Below are positions 8,343 to 16,251 of a DNA stretch of 64,000 nt, one piece after another. How positions within the stretch are numbered: position 1 is the first letter of the stretch; each line of letters begins with the position of its first letter. Origin of the DNA: Pseudarthrobacter sulfonivorans (GTDB lineage: Bacteria > Actinomycetota > Actinomycetes > Actinomycetales > Micrococcaceae). The notes below the pieces were generated by a model, which was not told the origin of the DNA, did not search any database, and worked only from the letters and a program-made list of their open reading frames with translations. The stretch covers positions 2,728,001 through 2,792,000 of the forward strand of contig NZ_CP013747.1 of assembly GCF_001484605.1 (NCBI RefSeq), written 5' to 3'. The position numbers and the translations under genes are program-made.

Positions 8343-8667
8343 TGCTGAACGCCTCGTCGGCGGAGGCGTAGGCAGTCAACACCCGGTCCATGCTGGTCAG
8401 CTCAAGAACCATTTTGACCTGCGGCTGGACGGCGGCGATGCGCAGGTCCCCGCCGGCCTGACGGGCGGCCTTGAGGCAGCCGATCAGCGCGCCGAGGCCG
8501 GAGGAATCCATAAACGCCGTGTTCTCCAGGTTCACCACGATCCGCGAGGAACCGCCGGCGATCACATCGGTGACGAATTCGCGCAGCTTGGGCGCCGACA
8601 CCATGTTCAGCCGCCCGTCCGCCTTGACCTCCGCATACGAATCCTTGACCTCATAACTAAACTCCAT
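8335..8667 (-). CDS. STAS-domain anti-sigma factor antagonist
   Basis: A 110-residue single STAS domain of the RsbV/SpoIIAA type. The phosphorylatable loop is AFMDSSGLGAL, with the serine pair at residues 55-56. It would bind the neighbouring RsbW-like kinase when unphosphorylated, be inactivated by phosphorylation and be reactivated by the PP2C protein at the head of the operon. It overlaps the glycosyltransferase gene upstream by 11 bp and the kinase gene downstream by 8 bp, implying fixed stoichiometry through coupled translation. Confidence 0.9.
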   Translation of the reverse strand: MEFSYEVKDSYAEVKADGRLNMVSAPKLREFVTDVIAGGSSRIVVNLENTAFMDSSGLGALIGCLKAARQAGGDLRIAAVQPQVKMVLELTSMDRVLTAYASADEAFSND

Positions 8668-10627
8668 CCGGTTTCCTCTCTCCAGCCTCGACGTCCCCAG
8701 CGGGTACGTACCCCTTGTACAAAACAGCCCGGACCAGGACGCTCATGATCAGCAGGTCAAAAATAACCCAGGCCACGTTCACCAGCGTGCCAAGCGGCTC
8801 CGCCAGTCCCGCGGTCAGGCGGATAATCCCGACGACGGCGGCCACCGCCAGCAGCACGGTCACCACGATCTGGGGGCGGATGAGGCTCCAGCTGGGGCCG
8901 CCGCTCTGGCGGGACTTCGGGGTGACGGCGAACGCGAGGGGACGGCCGAACCAGACGTTCCGGGCCGCCGTCGAACAGGCCTTGATCCAAGTGGGGAACA
9001 GCGCGAGGCTGTACTGCTGGCCGCGCCAGGTGGGAATACCGCGGCCGGCGACGACGAACAGCAGCTGGTTTGCAACCATGAACGGGATGAACCGGATGAA
9101 GAAGTCCCAGCTGAGGCTGGCCACGGGCAGGACGCCCAGCAGCAGGTAGATGATGGGGGCGGCGAAGTAGATGATCGCCGCGTAGCCGCTGAGGTAGGTC
9201 CACATGGTGGCGAAGTACATCAGCCGCTGGCCGATCTTCAGGCCCTTCTGGGCCAGCGGGTTCTCGCGGAGCAGCACCTGGATGGTCCCCTGCGCCCAGC
9301 GGAGGCGCTGGGTGAGCATGGTCTTGAGGTCCTCGGGCGCCAGTCCATAGGCCAGGATCTCGTGGTGGTAGACGCTTTCCCAGCCCATGGCGTGCATGCG
9401 CATTGCCGTGGCCATGTCCTCGGTGACGGAGATGGTGGCCAGCGGCATGACCGGCTGGGCTTCGTCGTTGCGCTCAACGCTCAGGGCATCCAGGACGGCC
9501 TGCACGGATTCCAGCGCGCCGAGCGGCGACCAGTCACGGGCCGACATGCGCTGGACGGCGTCGTCGGCCACCACGGGGACGCCTGCATCACCCACATGGG
9601 CGAGTTCCATGGCGGCGATCTCTTCGAGGTCGGCCTGCAGCGCGGACATGTCAGCCTGGACCAGCGTCTGCACGGCCGCGTCCACGCGCCGGCGGACCCG
9701 GTACGTGATCTCGCTCAACGGCTGTCCGGCCGCCAGCTGCTCCTGTGCTTCGCGGGTGGCGGCCTCCACCGCGTCCAGCACTTCAGCTACGAGCGGGGTG
9801 TCCATGTCAGCGGATTTCCGCGCCTGGCGGATGGCGGACCGGGAAGCCGTGAGGGCGCGGCGGATGCTCTTTTCAGTCTCCTTGACGTAGCCCACCAGGC
9901 CCAGCTGCATCAGTGCTTCGCGGCGCAGGATGGCATTGGAGCCGCAGAAGAACGCCGCGTTCCAGCCGTCCTTGCCCTGCTGGATGGGGCCGTAGAACAG
10001 GGGTGCCTGGCTTCCCAGGGGATCGTGGGCGGGCACGTTGCTGAAGTACTGCGGGGTCTGGACCAGGGCCACGCGGCGGTTGTTGAAATAGCCGAGGGTC
10101 TTGTCCAGGATGTCCGGTTCGGGGATCTGGTCCGCGTCCAGGATCAGCAGGAATTCGCCGTGCGTGACCATCAGGGCGTTGTTCAGGTTGCCGGCCTTGG
10201 CGTGGCGCGGCACGTTGGTGGTCCAGTCGTCGCTCCGCGTCACATAACCCAGCCCGTGCTGTTCGGCGAGGGCCTTCAGCTCGAGGCGGGCGCCGTCGTC
10301 GAGAATCCAGGTGCTGTGCGGGTGCCGGATCTTCTGGGCCGCCAGGGCAGTGGTCATCACCATGTCCAGGTCTTCGTTGTATGTGGTGATGAAGACGTCC
10401 ACCGTGGCATCGTGGGGCGGCGCGGGGGCTCCCTTGCGGATCTTGAGCTGCCACACGGTCATCCCGAACAGCATCACGTCGATCAGGCTGTAGGTCTCAG
10501 CCAGCACCAGGGGCACGGCGATCCACCAGGCATCCCAGTTCAGCGACGACGTCCAGCGCCAGCCCACATAGTTCAGGCCGAAGATGACCGTCAGGACCAC
10601 AACCAGGCGGGTGCAGAAGCGCGTCAT
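8657..10627 (-). CDS. BcsA-like processive family-2 glycosyltransferase with a large helical insertion
   Basis: A 656-residue membrane glycosyltransferase. There are N-terminal membrane segments (residues 8-60), then a GT2 catalytic domain with DDG (110-112), DAD (164-166), TED (402-404) and QRLRW (440-444), the D,D,D,QxxRW set of cellulose- and hyaluronan-type synthases. C-terminal membrane segments run from about 470 to 635. Between FFCGSNAILRREAL (ending near 239) and the TED motif there are about 155 residues of charged, mostly helical sequence, where BcsA has only a short link. No PilZ c-di-GMP domain follows the catalytic core. It is the second gene of the partner-switching operon and overlaps the phosphatase stop (ATGA). 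The product polymer is unknown. Confidence 0.88.
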   Translation of the reverse strand: MTRFCTRLVVVLTVIFGLNYVGWRWTSSLNWDAWWIAVPLVLAETYSLIDVMLFGMTVWQLKIRKGAPAPPHDATVDVFITTYNEDLDMVMTTALAAQKIRHPHSTWILDDGARLELKALAEQHGLGYVTRSDDWTTNVPRHAKAGNLNNALMVTHGEFLLILDADQIPEPDILDKTLGYFNNRRVALVQTPQYFSNVPAHDPLGSQAPLFYGPIQQGKDGWNAAFFCGSNAILRREALMQLGLVGYVKETEKSIRRALTASRSAIRQARKSADMDTPLVAEVLDAVEAATREAQEQLAAGQPLSEITYRVRRRVDAAVQTLVQADMSALQADLEEIAAMELAHVGDAGVPVVADDAVQRMSARDWSPLGALESVQAVLDALSVERNDEAQPVMPLATISVTEDMATAMRMHAMGWESVYHHEILAYGLAPEDLKTMLTQRLRWAQGTIQVLLRENPLAQKGLKIGQRLMYFATMWTYLSGYAAIIYFAAPIIYLLLGVLPVASLSWDFFIRFIPFMVANQLLFVVAGRGIPTWRGQQYSLALFPTWIKACSTAARNVWFGRPLAFAVTPKSRQSGGPSWSLIRPQIVVTVLLAVAAVVGIIRLTAGLAEPLGTLVNVAWVIFDLLIMSVLVRAVLYKGYVPAGDVEAGERKPDGV

Positions 10628-11736
10628 GCCGGGGCTGGCTCAGGCAGGCGGCGGACCACCACTACGGTGACGTCATCCTCGGCGGTTTCGGCAGGGGCCA
10701 GTGCCATGATGGCGTCGCTGGCGGACTGCGCAGAAACCTGGCCATGGGCTGCGGCGAGCACCGCCTCGGTGAATTGCTCCACCGAGTCAAAAACGTCCAG
10801 CACGCCGTCGCTGGCCACCACCAGGGAGTCTCCCGGGGCCAGGCCGACGGCGGACTGCGGCCAGGCGGATCCGGCCCAGGCGCCCACGGGCGGACCGCCG
10901 CTGGGAAGACGGTGCGCCGACCCCTCGGCGGTGACATGCAGTGCCAGTCCGTGGCCGGCGTCGACATAGCTGACGACGCCGGAAGCGGCGTCCAGGCGGG
11001 CGTGGAAGAGGGTGACAAATGAGTTGGAGGAATCCAGGTCCGCCGCGATGGTAGTGCTGGCGGAGGCGAAGGCGGCGTCCAGGTCCTGGCGCTGTCCCGT
11101 GGACCGCATGACGGCCCGGACGGTGGCCGCGATGAGGGCGGCGCCCATGCCCTTGCCCATGGCATCGGCGAACGTCAGGTGGAGGCCCTCCGGCGTGCGG
11201 TACCAATCGTAGAAGTCACCGCCGACGCTGCGGGAGGGGCGGAAGACGCCGGCGACGTCGTACCCGTCCACCCGGACGTCCTCCTGGGGCAGCAGGCTCT
11301 GCTGGACCTCGGTGGCGCGCTCCAGTTCGCTCGCCACGGCTGTGTCCGCGGCGGACGGCTGCCGGCGGCGGAACAGGGCGTTGATCCTGGATTGGAGTTC
11401 GCGCGGGCTGAATGGCTTGCTGATGTAGTCATCGGCGCCGTTGTCCAGGCCCGTGAGCTTGTCCAGTTCGTCGGCACGGGCGGTGAGCATCACGATGAAG
11501 GCATCGGAGAATTCACGGAGGAGTTTGCAGACTTCCAGCCCGTCCACGTCCGGGAGGTTCACGTCCAGTGTGATGAGATCCGGCTTGGCGCGGCGGACCT
11601 CCTCCACGCCTGGCAGGCCGGCTTCAGCGTGGGTGACCTCGAAACCCTGCTTGGCCAGGATCCGGACAAGGAGGCCTCGGATGTCCGGATCGTCCTCAAT
11701 CACAACGGCACGGCGCGGTTCGGGCATGGAAGGCAT
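10624..11736 (-). CDS. response regulator fused to a PP2C/RsbU-type phosphatase
   Basis: A 370-residue two-domain protein. The receiver domain (about 8-125) has acidic pair D15/D16, phosphoacceptor D58 in LITLDVNLP, T85 and K107 (SKPFS). A linker with ATEVQQSLLPQ leads into a PP2C SpoIIE/RsbU domain with SVGGDFYDWY, FADAMGKGMGAAL, VDAGHG, VASDGVLDVF and EDDVTVVVV. Such proteins dephosphorylate STAS antagonists when their receiver is activated. It heads the operon and overlaps the glycosyltransferase by four bases. The cognate histidine kinase is not adjacent. The start may be 11736 or the in-frame ATG at 11727, which has the better ribosome-site spacing. Confidence 0.92.
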   Translation of the reverse strand: MPSMPEPRRAVVIEDDPDIRGLLVRILAKQGFEVTHAEAGLPGVEEVRRAKPDLITLDVNLPDVDGLEVCKLLREFSDAFIVMLTARADELDKLTGLDNGADDYISKPFSPRELQSRINALFRRRQPSAADTAVASELERATEVQQSLLPQEDVRVDGYDVAGVFRPSRSVGGDFYDWYRTPEGLHLTFADAMGKGMGAALIAATVRAVMRSTGQRQDLDAAFASASTTIAADLDSSNSFVTLFHARLDAASGVVSYVDAGHGLALHVTAEGSAHRLPSGGPPVGAWAGSAWPQSAVGLAPGDSLVVASDGVLDVFDSVEQFTEAVLAAAHGQVSAQSASDAIMALAPAETAEDDVTVVVVRRLPEPAPA

Positions 11737-11970
11737 GCCTCTACTTCTACCGTATTAGGGCCGGTGAAGCATGTCATGGACCTGACATCGACGGTCGAAG
11801 TCGTGGCAGTACCGGGCATTCCGGGGCGGGCGGCCTTGTGTTGGCCTTGGTGTTGCCCGGTCTTGCCGGAATACTTACCTGCCCTTGATTGGACCTTGAG
11901 GCTCCTTGGCCACACTCGAAGGACCAGCTTTGAAGGAATGTGCGGATTGCCGGAGGACGGTGCAGGACTT

Positions 11971-12264
11971 ATGGAACCAACGGAATCCGTCAGACTGCCG
12001 GGCAGGCTGGGGCGCTCGTGGCGGCGGCTCTTGAAGCAGGGCCGCCGCCCGCGCAGCACCGTTCACTACCTGAGCCATTCCTGGAAGCTCCGCTCGCTGT
12101 CCCGCTCGCTGGCCCAGGCCCTGGGGGAGTCATGGGAGGCCTCGAGCTGGCCGGGGGACCGGCTGGCCGTCGGCGTGGAGCTCTCGGAAAAAGTCGAACA
12201 GCTCACCCGCCTCCTCAACCGCGAAACCGAAGTTCACGGCCGCCTGGCGGCGCTCGCAAAGTAG
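11971..12264 (+). CDS. basic hypothetical protein
   Basis: A 97-residue protein, Arg/Ser/Leu-rich in its first 55 residues (RSWRRLLKQGRRPRS), with a C-terminal amphipathic helix (VELSEKVEQLTRLLNRE) that could form a coiled coil. No membrane segment or known domain was recognised. The start is taken at 11971, preceded by CAGGAC; an in-frame ATG at 11938 has its GAAGGA too close. It is divergent from the response-regulator gene with about 230 bp between. Confidence 0.5.
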   Translation: MEPTESVRLPGRLGRSWRRLLKQGRRPRSTVHYLSHSWKLRSLSRSLAQALGESWEASSWPGDRLAVGVELSEKVEQLTRLLNRETEVHGRLAALAK

Positions 12265-12341
12265 CCGTTCCCTCTTGACCCTTTCCGTGCCACACTTGGT
12301 GACAATCGAGTGGCTGGGGGAAACCAGGTCAGGAGATTACC

Positions 12342-12461
12342 GTGCATTGGTATACAGGTTGGGCTTACCTCTTAGCTGGGCTTATGACCATGGACGCGGT
12401 GCTGCTGGCCTTGTGGTTCATAGACAACGACTGGCCGGATAGCTGGCGGAAGAAACCCTGA
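12342..12461 (+). CDS. 39-residue single-pass membrane microprotein
   Basis: GTG start preceded by AGGAGA six bases upstream. The ORF encodes a Trp-rich N-terminus (VHWYTGWAY), one hydrophobic helix of about 20 residues (LLAGLMTMDAVLLALWF) and a polar tail with two Trp and terminal KKP. The size, strong ribosome site and helix argue for a real small membrane protein. It lies alone between a + gene and a convergent GNAT gene. Its function is unknown. Confidence 0.65.
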   Translation: MHWYTGWAYLLAGLMTMDAVLLALWFIDNDWPDSWRKKP

Positions 12462-12507
12462 TTTAGCGCAGTCTGCGTCAGTTGGTCCCGCGTCAGTTCG
12501 CGCGGAA

Positions 12508-13080
12508 TTAGCGCAGGTTCAGGCGCATCAGGACGCGCGGGAATCCGTTGAGCACCGAATCCGTATCAGCGGCCTTGACGAACCCGGCCTTCTCGAAGAG
12601 CTTGCGCGTGCCCACGTACGCCATGGTGATGTCCACTTTGCTGCCGCCGTTATCCACCGGGTACCCCTCAATGGCGGGCGCGCCGTAACTGCGGGCCAGC
12701 TCCACGGCACCTTTGAGCAGATGATGGGAGATCCCTTTGCCGCGGTAACCGGGCCGGACCCGGATGCACCACACAGACCAAACATCGAGGTCGTCCACGT
12801 GCGGAATCCTGCGGTTGCGGGCAAAGCTGGTGTCGGCGCGCGGATGGACAGCTGCCCACCCGACTACTTCGTCGCCGTCGTACGCCAGAACCCCTGGCGG
12901 CGGATCCTGCGCCACCAGCTCCTTCACCAGGTCGCCGCGGGCCGTTCCGCGCAGCGCAAGGTTCTGCTTGGACGGGATGCGGTAGCTCAGGCACCAGCAC
13001 ACGTTGGCATCGGGCCGCTTGGGTCCAACCAGCGTTCTGACGTCTTCGAACAGCGTTCCCGGACGGACTTCGATCGCCAT
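12508..13080 (-). CDS. GNAT-family N-acetyltransferase
   Basis: A 190-residue protein with the GNAT core: strand VVGWAAVHPR, then VWSVWCIRVRPGYRGKGISHHLL, which contains the Q/RxxGxG/A acetyl-CoA loop (RPGYRGKG). The second half (VDITMAYVGTRKLFEKAGF) is the usual C-terminal helix-strand. The N-terminal Cys-rich stretch NVCWCLSYR is typical of one uncharacterised GNAT subgroup. The acceptor substrate is unknown. It is monocistronic between a small + gene and bcp. Confidence 0.85.
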   Translation of the reverse strand: MAIEVRPGTLFEDVRTLVGPKRPDANVCWCLSYRIPSKQNLALRGTARGDLVKELVAQDPPPGVLAYDGDEVVGWAAVHPRADTSFARNRRIPHVDDLDVWSVWCIRVRPGYRGKGISHHLLKGAVELARSYGAPAIEGYPVDNGGSKVDITMAYVGTRKLFEKAGFVKAADTDSVLNGFPRVLMRLNLR

Positions 13081-13120
13081 GCCTGACTCCCGGTTGGTGG
13101 GCTACCTGTGCCCTGCCAGA

Positions 13121-13600
13121 CTAGACCCCCAGGGACTCCCGGAGGGCTGCCACGTGGCCCTGCGCCTTGACCTGGTACTGGGCCAGCGACACGTTGCCGT
13201 CGGGGTCCACCACCACGGTGGAGCGGACGAGGCCTTCGACGATCTCGCCGTCGACCAGCTTCTCGCCCCACGCGCCGTAGGCCAGGGCAACTGCGTGGTC
13301 CTCGTCGGAGAGCAGCGGGAACGTCAGGTTGAAGTCGCCGGTGAAGTTAGCCAGCTTCTCCGGGGCGTCGGGGGAGATGCCCAGGACTTCATAACCGGAG
13401 CCCTGCAGGGATGAGAGGCTGTCGCGGAAATCGCAGGCCTCGGTGGTGCACCCGGGGGTTGCCGCCTCCGGGTAGAAGTACACGATGACGTTCTTGCCGC
13501 GGTAGTTGGCCAGGGAGGTTTCCTTGCCCTCGGCGTCCTGCAGCGTGAACTCGGGGGCCTGGGTACCTGGCTGAAGTTTGATGGTCAGTTGGGGGCTCAT
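13121..13600 (-). CDS. bcp: thioredoxin-dependent peroxiredoxin of the BCP/PrxQ type
   Basis: A 159-residue peroxiredoxin. The peroxidatic Cys51 lies in PGCTTEACDF with a resolving Cys56 five residues later, the classic PrxQ/BCP arrangement. Preceding motifs are APEFTLQDAEGKE and VIVYFYPEAATPG. It reduces H2O2 and organic peroxides in the cytosol using thioredoxin. The start at 13600 has AAGGA eight bases upstream; the much longer in-frame extension to 13855 has no family similarity. Confidence 0.95.
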   Translation of the reverse strand: MSPQLTIKLQPGTQAPEFTLQDAEGKETSLANYRGKNVIVYFYPEAATPGCTTEACDFRDSLSSLQGSGYEVLGISPDAPEKLANFTGDFNLTFPLLSDEDHAVALAYGAWGEKLVDGEIVEGLVRSTVVVDPDGNVSLAQYQVKAQGHVAALRESLGV

Positions 13601-13916
13601 GGCGTTCCTTCGGGAGACTCTGATGGCAAAAGACAGGAAACCAGTGAATCGGCTTTCCAGTTTAAACAACAACTCCGGCGTCATTTGAAGTATTCCGGCT
13701 GGTCCGGGGCCGGGACCTGTGCGGGGGTCAGTTCCCCGTTCCGCGAATGTCCGGCGGTCCATTGACTTGAGGCGCCGGATGGATACGGTTAGAGATACAC
13801 CTTGTTGGTCTCCGCACTTCGTCGCCGCACTCCGTAGCCGCCTGCCGGCATCCACTCACAACCGCTTGGTCCCAGCCCTAAGCGCCCGCCGAAAATGATC
13901 CCTAGGCTGTGTCCCC
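13601..13916. other. divergent intergenic region, bcp / cupin
   Basis: The 316 bases between two divergently transcribed genes must hold both promoters. No clear -35/-10 pair, operator palindrome or small gene with a ribosome site was recognised. Confidence 0.4.
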
Positions 13917-14315
13917 ATGACCGCAAATTTCATCAGAGCTCTGGCCGTTAAATCCTTTGATATTCCGGACAAAAAGCGGTGTCCGGATAAGGCCGAGTTC
14001 GATCTCGTCACGGTCGATGACTACTCCGTGGCCCGCCTTATCCTCGCTCCCGGCTGGCGCTGGTCCGAGTCGGCCAAGCCTATGGAACTGACGGACTTCT
14101 GCGAGCACAGTCACCTCGGCTACTGTGTCTCCGGCAGTCTGGAGATTCAAACGTCCGACGGCGTGAGGTCCACCATCCGCGCCCATGACACCTATGCGTT
14201 GCCTCCCGGGCATGATGAGTGGGTGGTTGGCTCGGAGCCGTTCGTTGCTATTGAATTCCTGGGTACGGCGTCCTTCGGACGGCCGCGGAGCAGGGGACTG
14301 CACGCGCTGATTTGA
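13917..14315 (+). CDS. cupin-domain protein
   Basis: A 132-residue single cupin barrel. Metal-type motif 1 reads HSHLGYCVSGSLEI (His-x-His ... Glu-like position) and motif 2 is around LPPGHDEWVVGSEP. It is of the family of small cupins that bind ligand or metal but often lack known catalysis. No ribosome site is obvious before 13917. It stands alone. Confidence 0.7.
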   Translation: MTANFIRALAVKSFDIPDKKRCPDKAEFDLVTVDDYSVARLILAPGWRWSESAKPMELTDFCEHSHLGYCVSGSLEIQTSDGVRSTIRAHDTYALPPGHDEWVVGSEPFVAIEFLGTASFGRPRSRGLHALI

Positions 14316-14350
14316 GCGCGCTGGTTTGAGCCGGAGCTGGTCTGCCGGGG

Positions 14351-14965
14351 CTAAACAGCCACGGCCGTTTCCGCGCGCAAGATCCGCTTGTTCACAATCC
14401 GCTTGAGCTTGGCCACAACCTCGGCCGGCGGGCAGTCGGCGTCGAGCTGTACGAAACCCGGGTATTCCGGCATGGAGCTGTAGGCGTCGCGCAGGTCCTC
14501 CAGGTCAGCCAGCGTCTCCGAATCGGTGCCGCGGGCCATGATGCGCTCGTGTGCCAACGCAGGCTCCACGTCCAGGTGCACCACAGCGTCAGGTGCCGGC
14601 AGGGACGCGATCAGCCAGGGGAGCAGGCGGCCACGCCGGAGACCTTTGGCCGCGCGCAGGGCCAGCTGGCAGTGGAGGTGCCGGTCCATCACCACCAGTC
14701 CGTCGACACGGCTGGCCCGGGCATGGGACATAAGCACGTTGACCACGCGGAGGGTGGTTTCCACGGCGTCGGCCAGGTGGCGGGGCCAGCGGATGCCCAG
14801 CCGTTCAGCCAGCACGGACATGCTCCGCCTGCCGGCATGGTTGCTGAGCAGCAGGGCGTTTTCGCCGTCAGCCTGGGCCGCATCTACCAAGGCGCGGGCG
14901 GCCGTGGATTTTCCCGAGCCGTCGATTCCGGTTAAGACAATAAGCACTTGGCCTCCTTTCGCCAA
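14351..14965 (-). CDS. thymidylate-kinase-like P-loop nucleotide kinase
   Basis: A 204-residue P-loop kinase. The Walker A is GIDGSGKST at residues 13-21. The substrate/DRH-type motif VVMDRHLHCQLAL and VVHLDVEPALAHERIMARG follow the dTMP-kinase layout. It has the family's length but is more divergent than a housekeeping Tmk, so it may act on another nucleotide or be a paralogue. The start at 14965 is preceded by GAAAGGAGG. It is divergent from a small membrane-protein gene. Confidence 0.75.
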   Translation of the reverse strand: MAKGGQVLIVLTGIDGSGKSTAARALVDAAQADGENALLLSNHAGRRSMSVLAERLGIRWPRHLADAVETTLRVVNVLMSHARASRVDGLVVMDRHLHCQLALRAAKGLRRGRLLPWLIASLPAPDAVVHLDVEPALAHERIMARGTDSETLADLEDLRDAYSSMPEYPGFVQLDADCPPAEVVAKLKRIVNKRILRAETAVAV

Positions 14966-15066
14966 TGGTTTAACGGAAGGGACAGTGTGATCGTCCCATC
15001 ATGAGGTGGAGGTCACATTAAGCTTACGTCCGGACGGTGCCTGCAACAGGCCGGCTGCCGCACCAA

Positions 15067-15129
15067 GAGTTTTTGTCCAGATAACGTGCCCAAACCGGCG
15101 TTTTTGGCACGTTATCTGGACAAAAACTC
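15067..15129. repeat. perfect 24-bp inverted repeat in a divergent promoter region
   Basis: The arms at 15067-15090 and 15106-15129 are exact reverse complements, separated by a 15-base loop. The arm begins GAGTTTTTGTCCAG and ends ATAACGTGCC. The right arm ends 20 bp before the start codon at 15150, so the hairpin lies in the promoter or 5' leader of that gene, not behind a gene. It may be a REP-like element or a large operator. Confidence 0.75.
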
Positions 15130-15149
15130 CCGCAGAATGGGGATCTTCG

Positions 15150-15536
15150 ATGCAGTTAGCCCAGCTAGCCGCGATTGTTGCGTGTGTACTTTTGGCAGCG
15201 CTCGCGGTTTTTCAGGCCGCCCTGATCGCAGGAGCACCACTGGGACGGTTCGCGTGGGGAGGCCAGCACAACGTCCTTCCCACCAAGCTGCGGATCGGCA
15301 GCGCCACCTCGATCATCCTTTACGTCGTCTTCGCCTATGTTGGGCTGGCCAAGGCTGGCATGGCGGCCCCGCTGGTGAACCAAGGTTTCACGGACGTCTT
15401 CTGTTGGGTGCTGACGGCCTATTTCGCGGTGGGCATCGTGCTGAACGGAATCTCCCGCAGCAAACCGGAGCGCCTGGTCATGACACCCACAGTAGTGATC
15501 CTGACAGCCCTCTACCTGGTCCTGTCCCTGAACTAG
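15150..15536 (+). CDS. small four-helix membrane protein
   Basis: A 128-residue hydrophobic protein with four probable membrane segments: LAAIVACVLLAALAVFQAAL, SIILYVVFAYVGLA, VLTAYFAVGIVLNGI and TVVILTALYLVLSLN. Conserved-looking polar motifs are GRFAWGGQHNVLPTKLRIGS and SRSKPERLVMTP. It belongs to a group of uncharacterised actinobacterial membrane proteins. The start at 15150 has GGGGAT seven bases before it. It converges on the LysE gene with stops two bases apart. Confidence 0.75.
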   Translation: MQLAQLAAIVACVLLAALAVFQAALIAGAPLGRFAWGGQHNVLPTKLRIGSATSIILYVVFAYVGLAKAGMAAPLVNQGFTDVFCWVLTAYFAVGIVLNGISRSKPERLVMTPTVVILTALYLVLSLN

Positions 15537-15538
15537 CG

Positions 15539-16186
15539 TCAGTGCTGTGGTTCGAGGGCGAGCCGCAGCCCGAAACCGATCAGGACGGTGCCCGTGATGC
15601 GGTCGATGGTCCGGAGGCTGCGGGCGTCTTTCAGCCACTTGGAGGCGAAACCTGCTCCGAAAATCAGGAAGGTCAGCCACGCAAGGCCCAGGACGCAGTG
15701 GACGCCGGCCAGCAAGATTCCCATCAGCAGCGGAGGTGTCCCCGGCGGGATGAACTGGGGAATCGTGGCGATGTAGAACACCCCCACCTTCGGATTAAGC
15801 AGATTAGTGCCTGTCCCGGTCAGCCAGCCCTGGAACAGCTGATGGCGGGAGGCCGCGGGCACTCCAATCTCGGGCGAGGCGGATGACGGGTCCTTGGCCC
15901 GGCTCTTCCACAGCAGGGAAGCGCCAAGCCAAACCATGTAGGCGGCACCGGCGATGGTGAGTGCCCGGTAGGCCAGTTCAGATGCTGCCAGCAGCGCCGA
16001 GACGCCCACAGCTGCCGCGATTCCCCACACCATCAGTCCGGTGGAGATGCCCAAGGCCGTGGCGAAGGCGAAACCGCGGGTCCTGGCGAGGGACGAACGG
16101 AGCACCAGCGCCGTGTCGATGCCCGGAACCAGCGTCAGGAGTCCGGCCACAAGGCCGAACGAGAGCAGTGACTGATAGAGATCCAC
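15539..16186 (-). CDS. LysE/RhtB-family amino-acid exporter
   Basis: A membrane protein of about 215 residues with the family's N-terminal motif LVPGIDTALVLRSSLARTRGFAFATALGISTG and mid-protein GTNLLNPKVGVFYIATIPQF. Six hydrophobic segments are visible. Family members export amino acids or derivatives. The GTG at 16186 (VDLYQSLL) is the chosen start; a TTG at 16204 would add six residues and neither has a clear ribosome site. A hairpin separates it from the lipoprotein gene upstream. Confidence 0.85.
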   Translation of the reverse strand: MDLYQSLLSFGLVAGLLTLVPGIDTALVLRSSLARTRGFAFATALGISTGLMVWGIAAAVGVSALLAASELAYRALTIAGAAYMVWLGASLLWKSRAKDPSSASPEIGVPAASRHQLFQGWLTGTGTNLLNPKVGVFYIATIPQFIPPGTPPLLMGILLAGVHCVLGLAWLTFLIFGAGFASKWLKDARSLRTIDRITGTVLIGFGLRLALEPQH

Positions 16187-16204
16187 GAGCCAAGGATAAG
16201 CCAA

Positions 16205-16230
16205 CGACGGCGGCCAACCGGCCGCCGTCG
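16205..16230 (-). terminator. 11-bp perfect stem-loop between the lipoprotein and LysE genes
   Basis: CGACGGCGGCC, loop AACC, GGCCGCCGTCG. Read on the minus strand it follows the lipoprotein stop by about 20 bp. The T content after the stem is weak, so termination is probable but not certain. Confidence 0.5.
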
Positions 16231-16251
16231 AACGTTAACGCAGGAGGCGTC

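Noticed and set aside
9362..10969. 535-codon plus-strand frame opposite the glycosyltransferase
   Set aside because: Antisense shadow; no recognisable protein motif and its range covers parts of two coupled genes.
13121..13855. Longer peroxiredoxin starting at 13855
   Set aside because: The extra 85 residues have no family similarity, and the AAGGA site fits the start at 13600.
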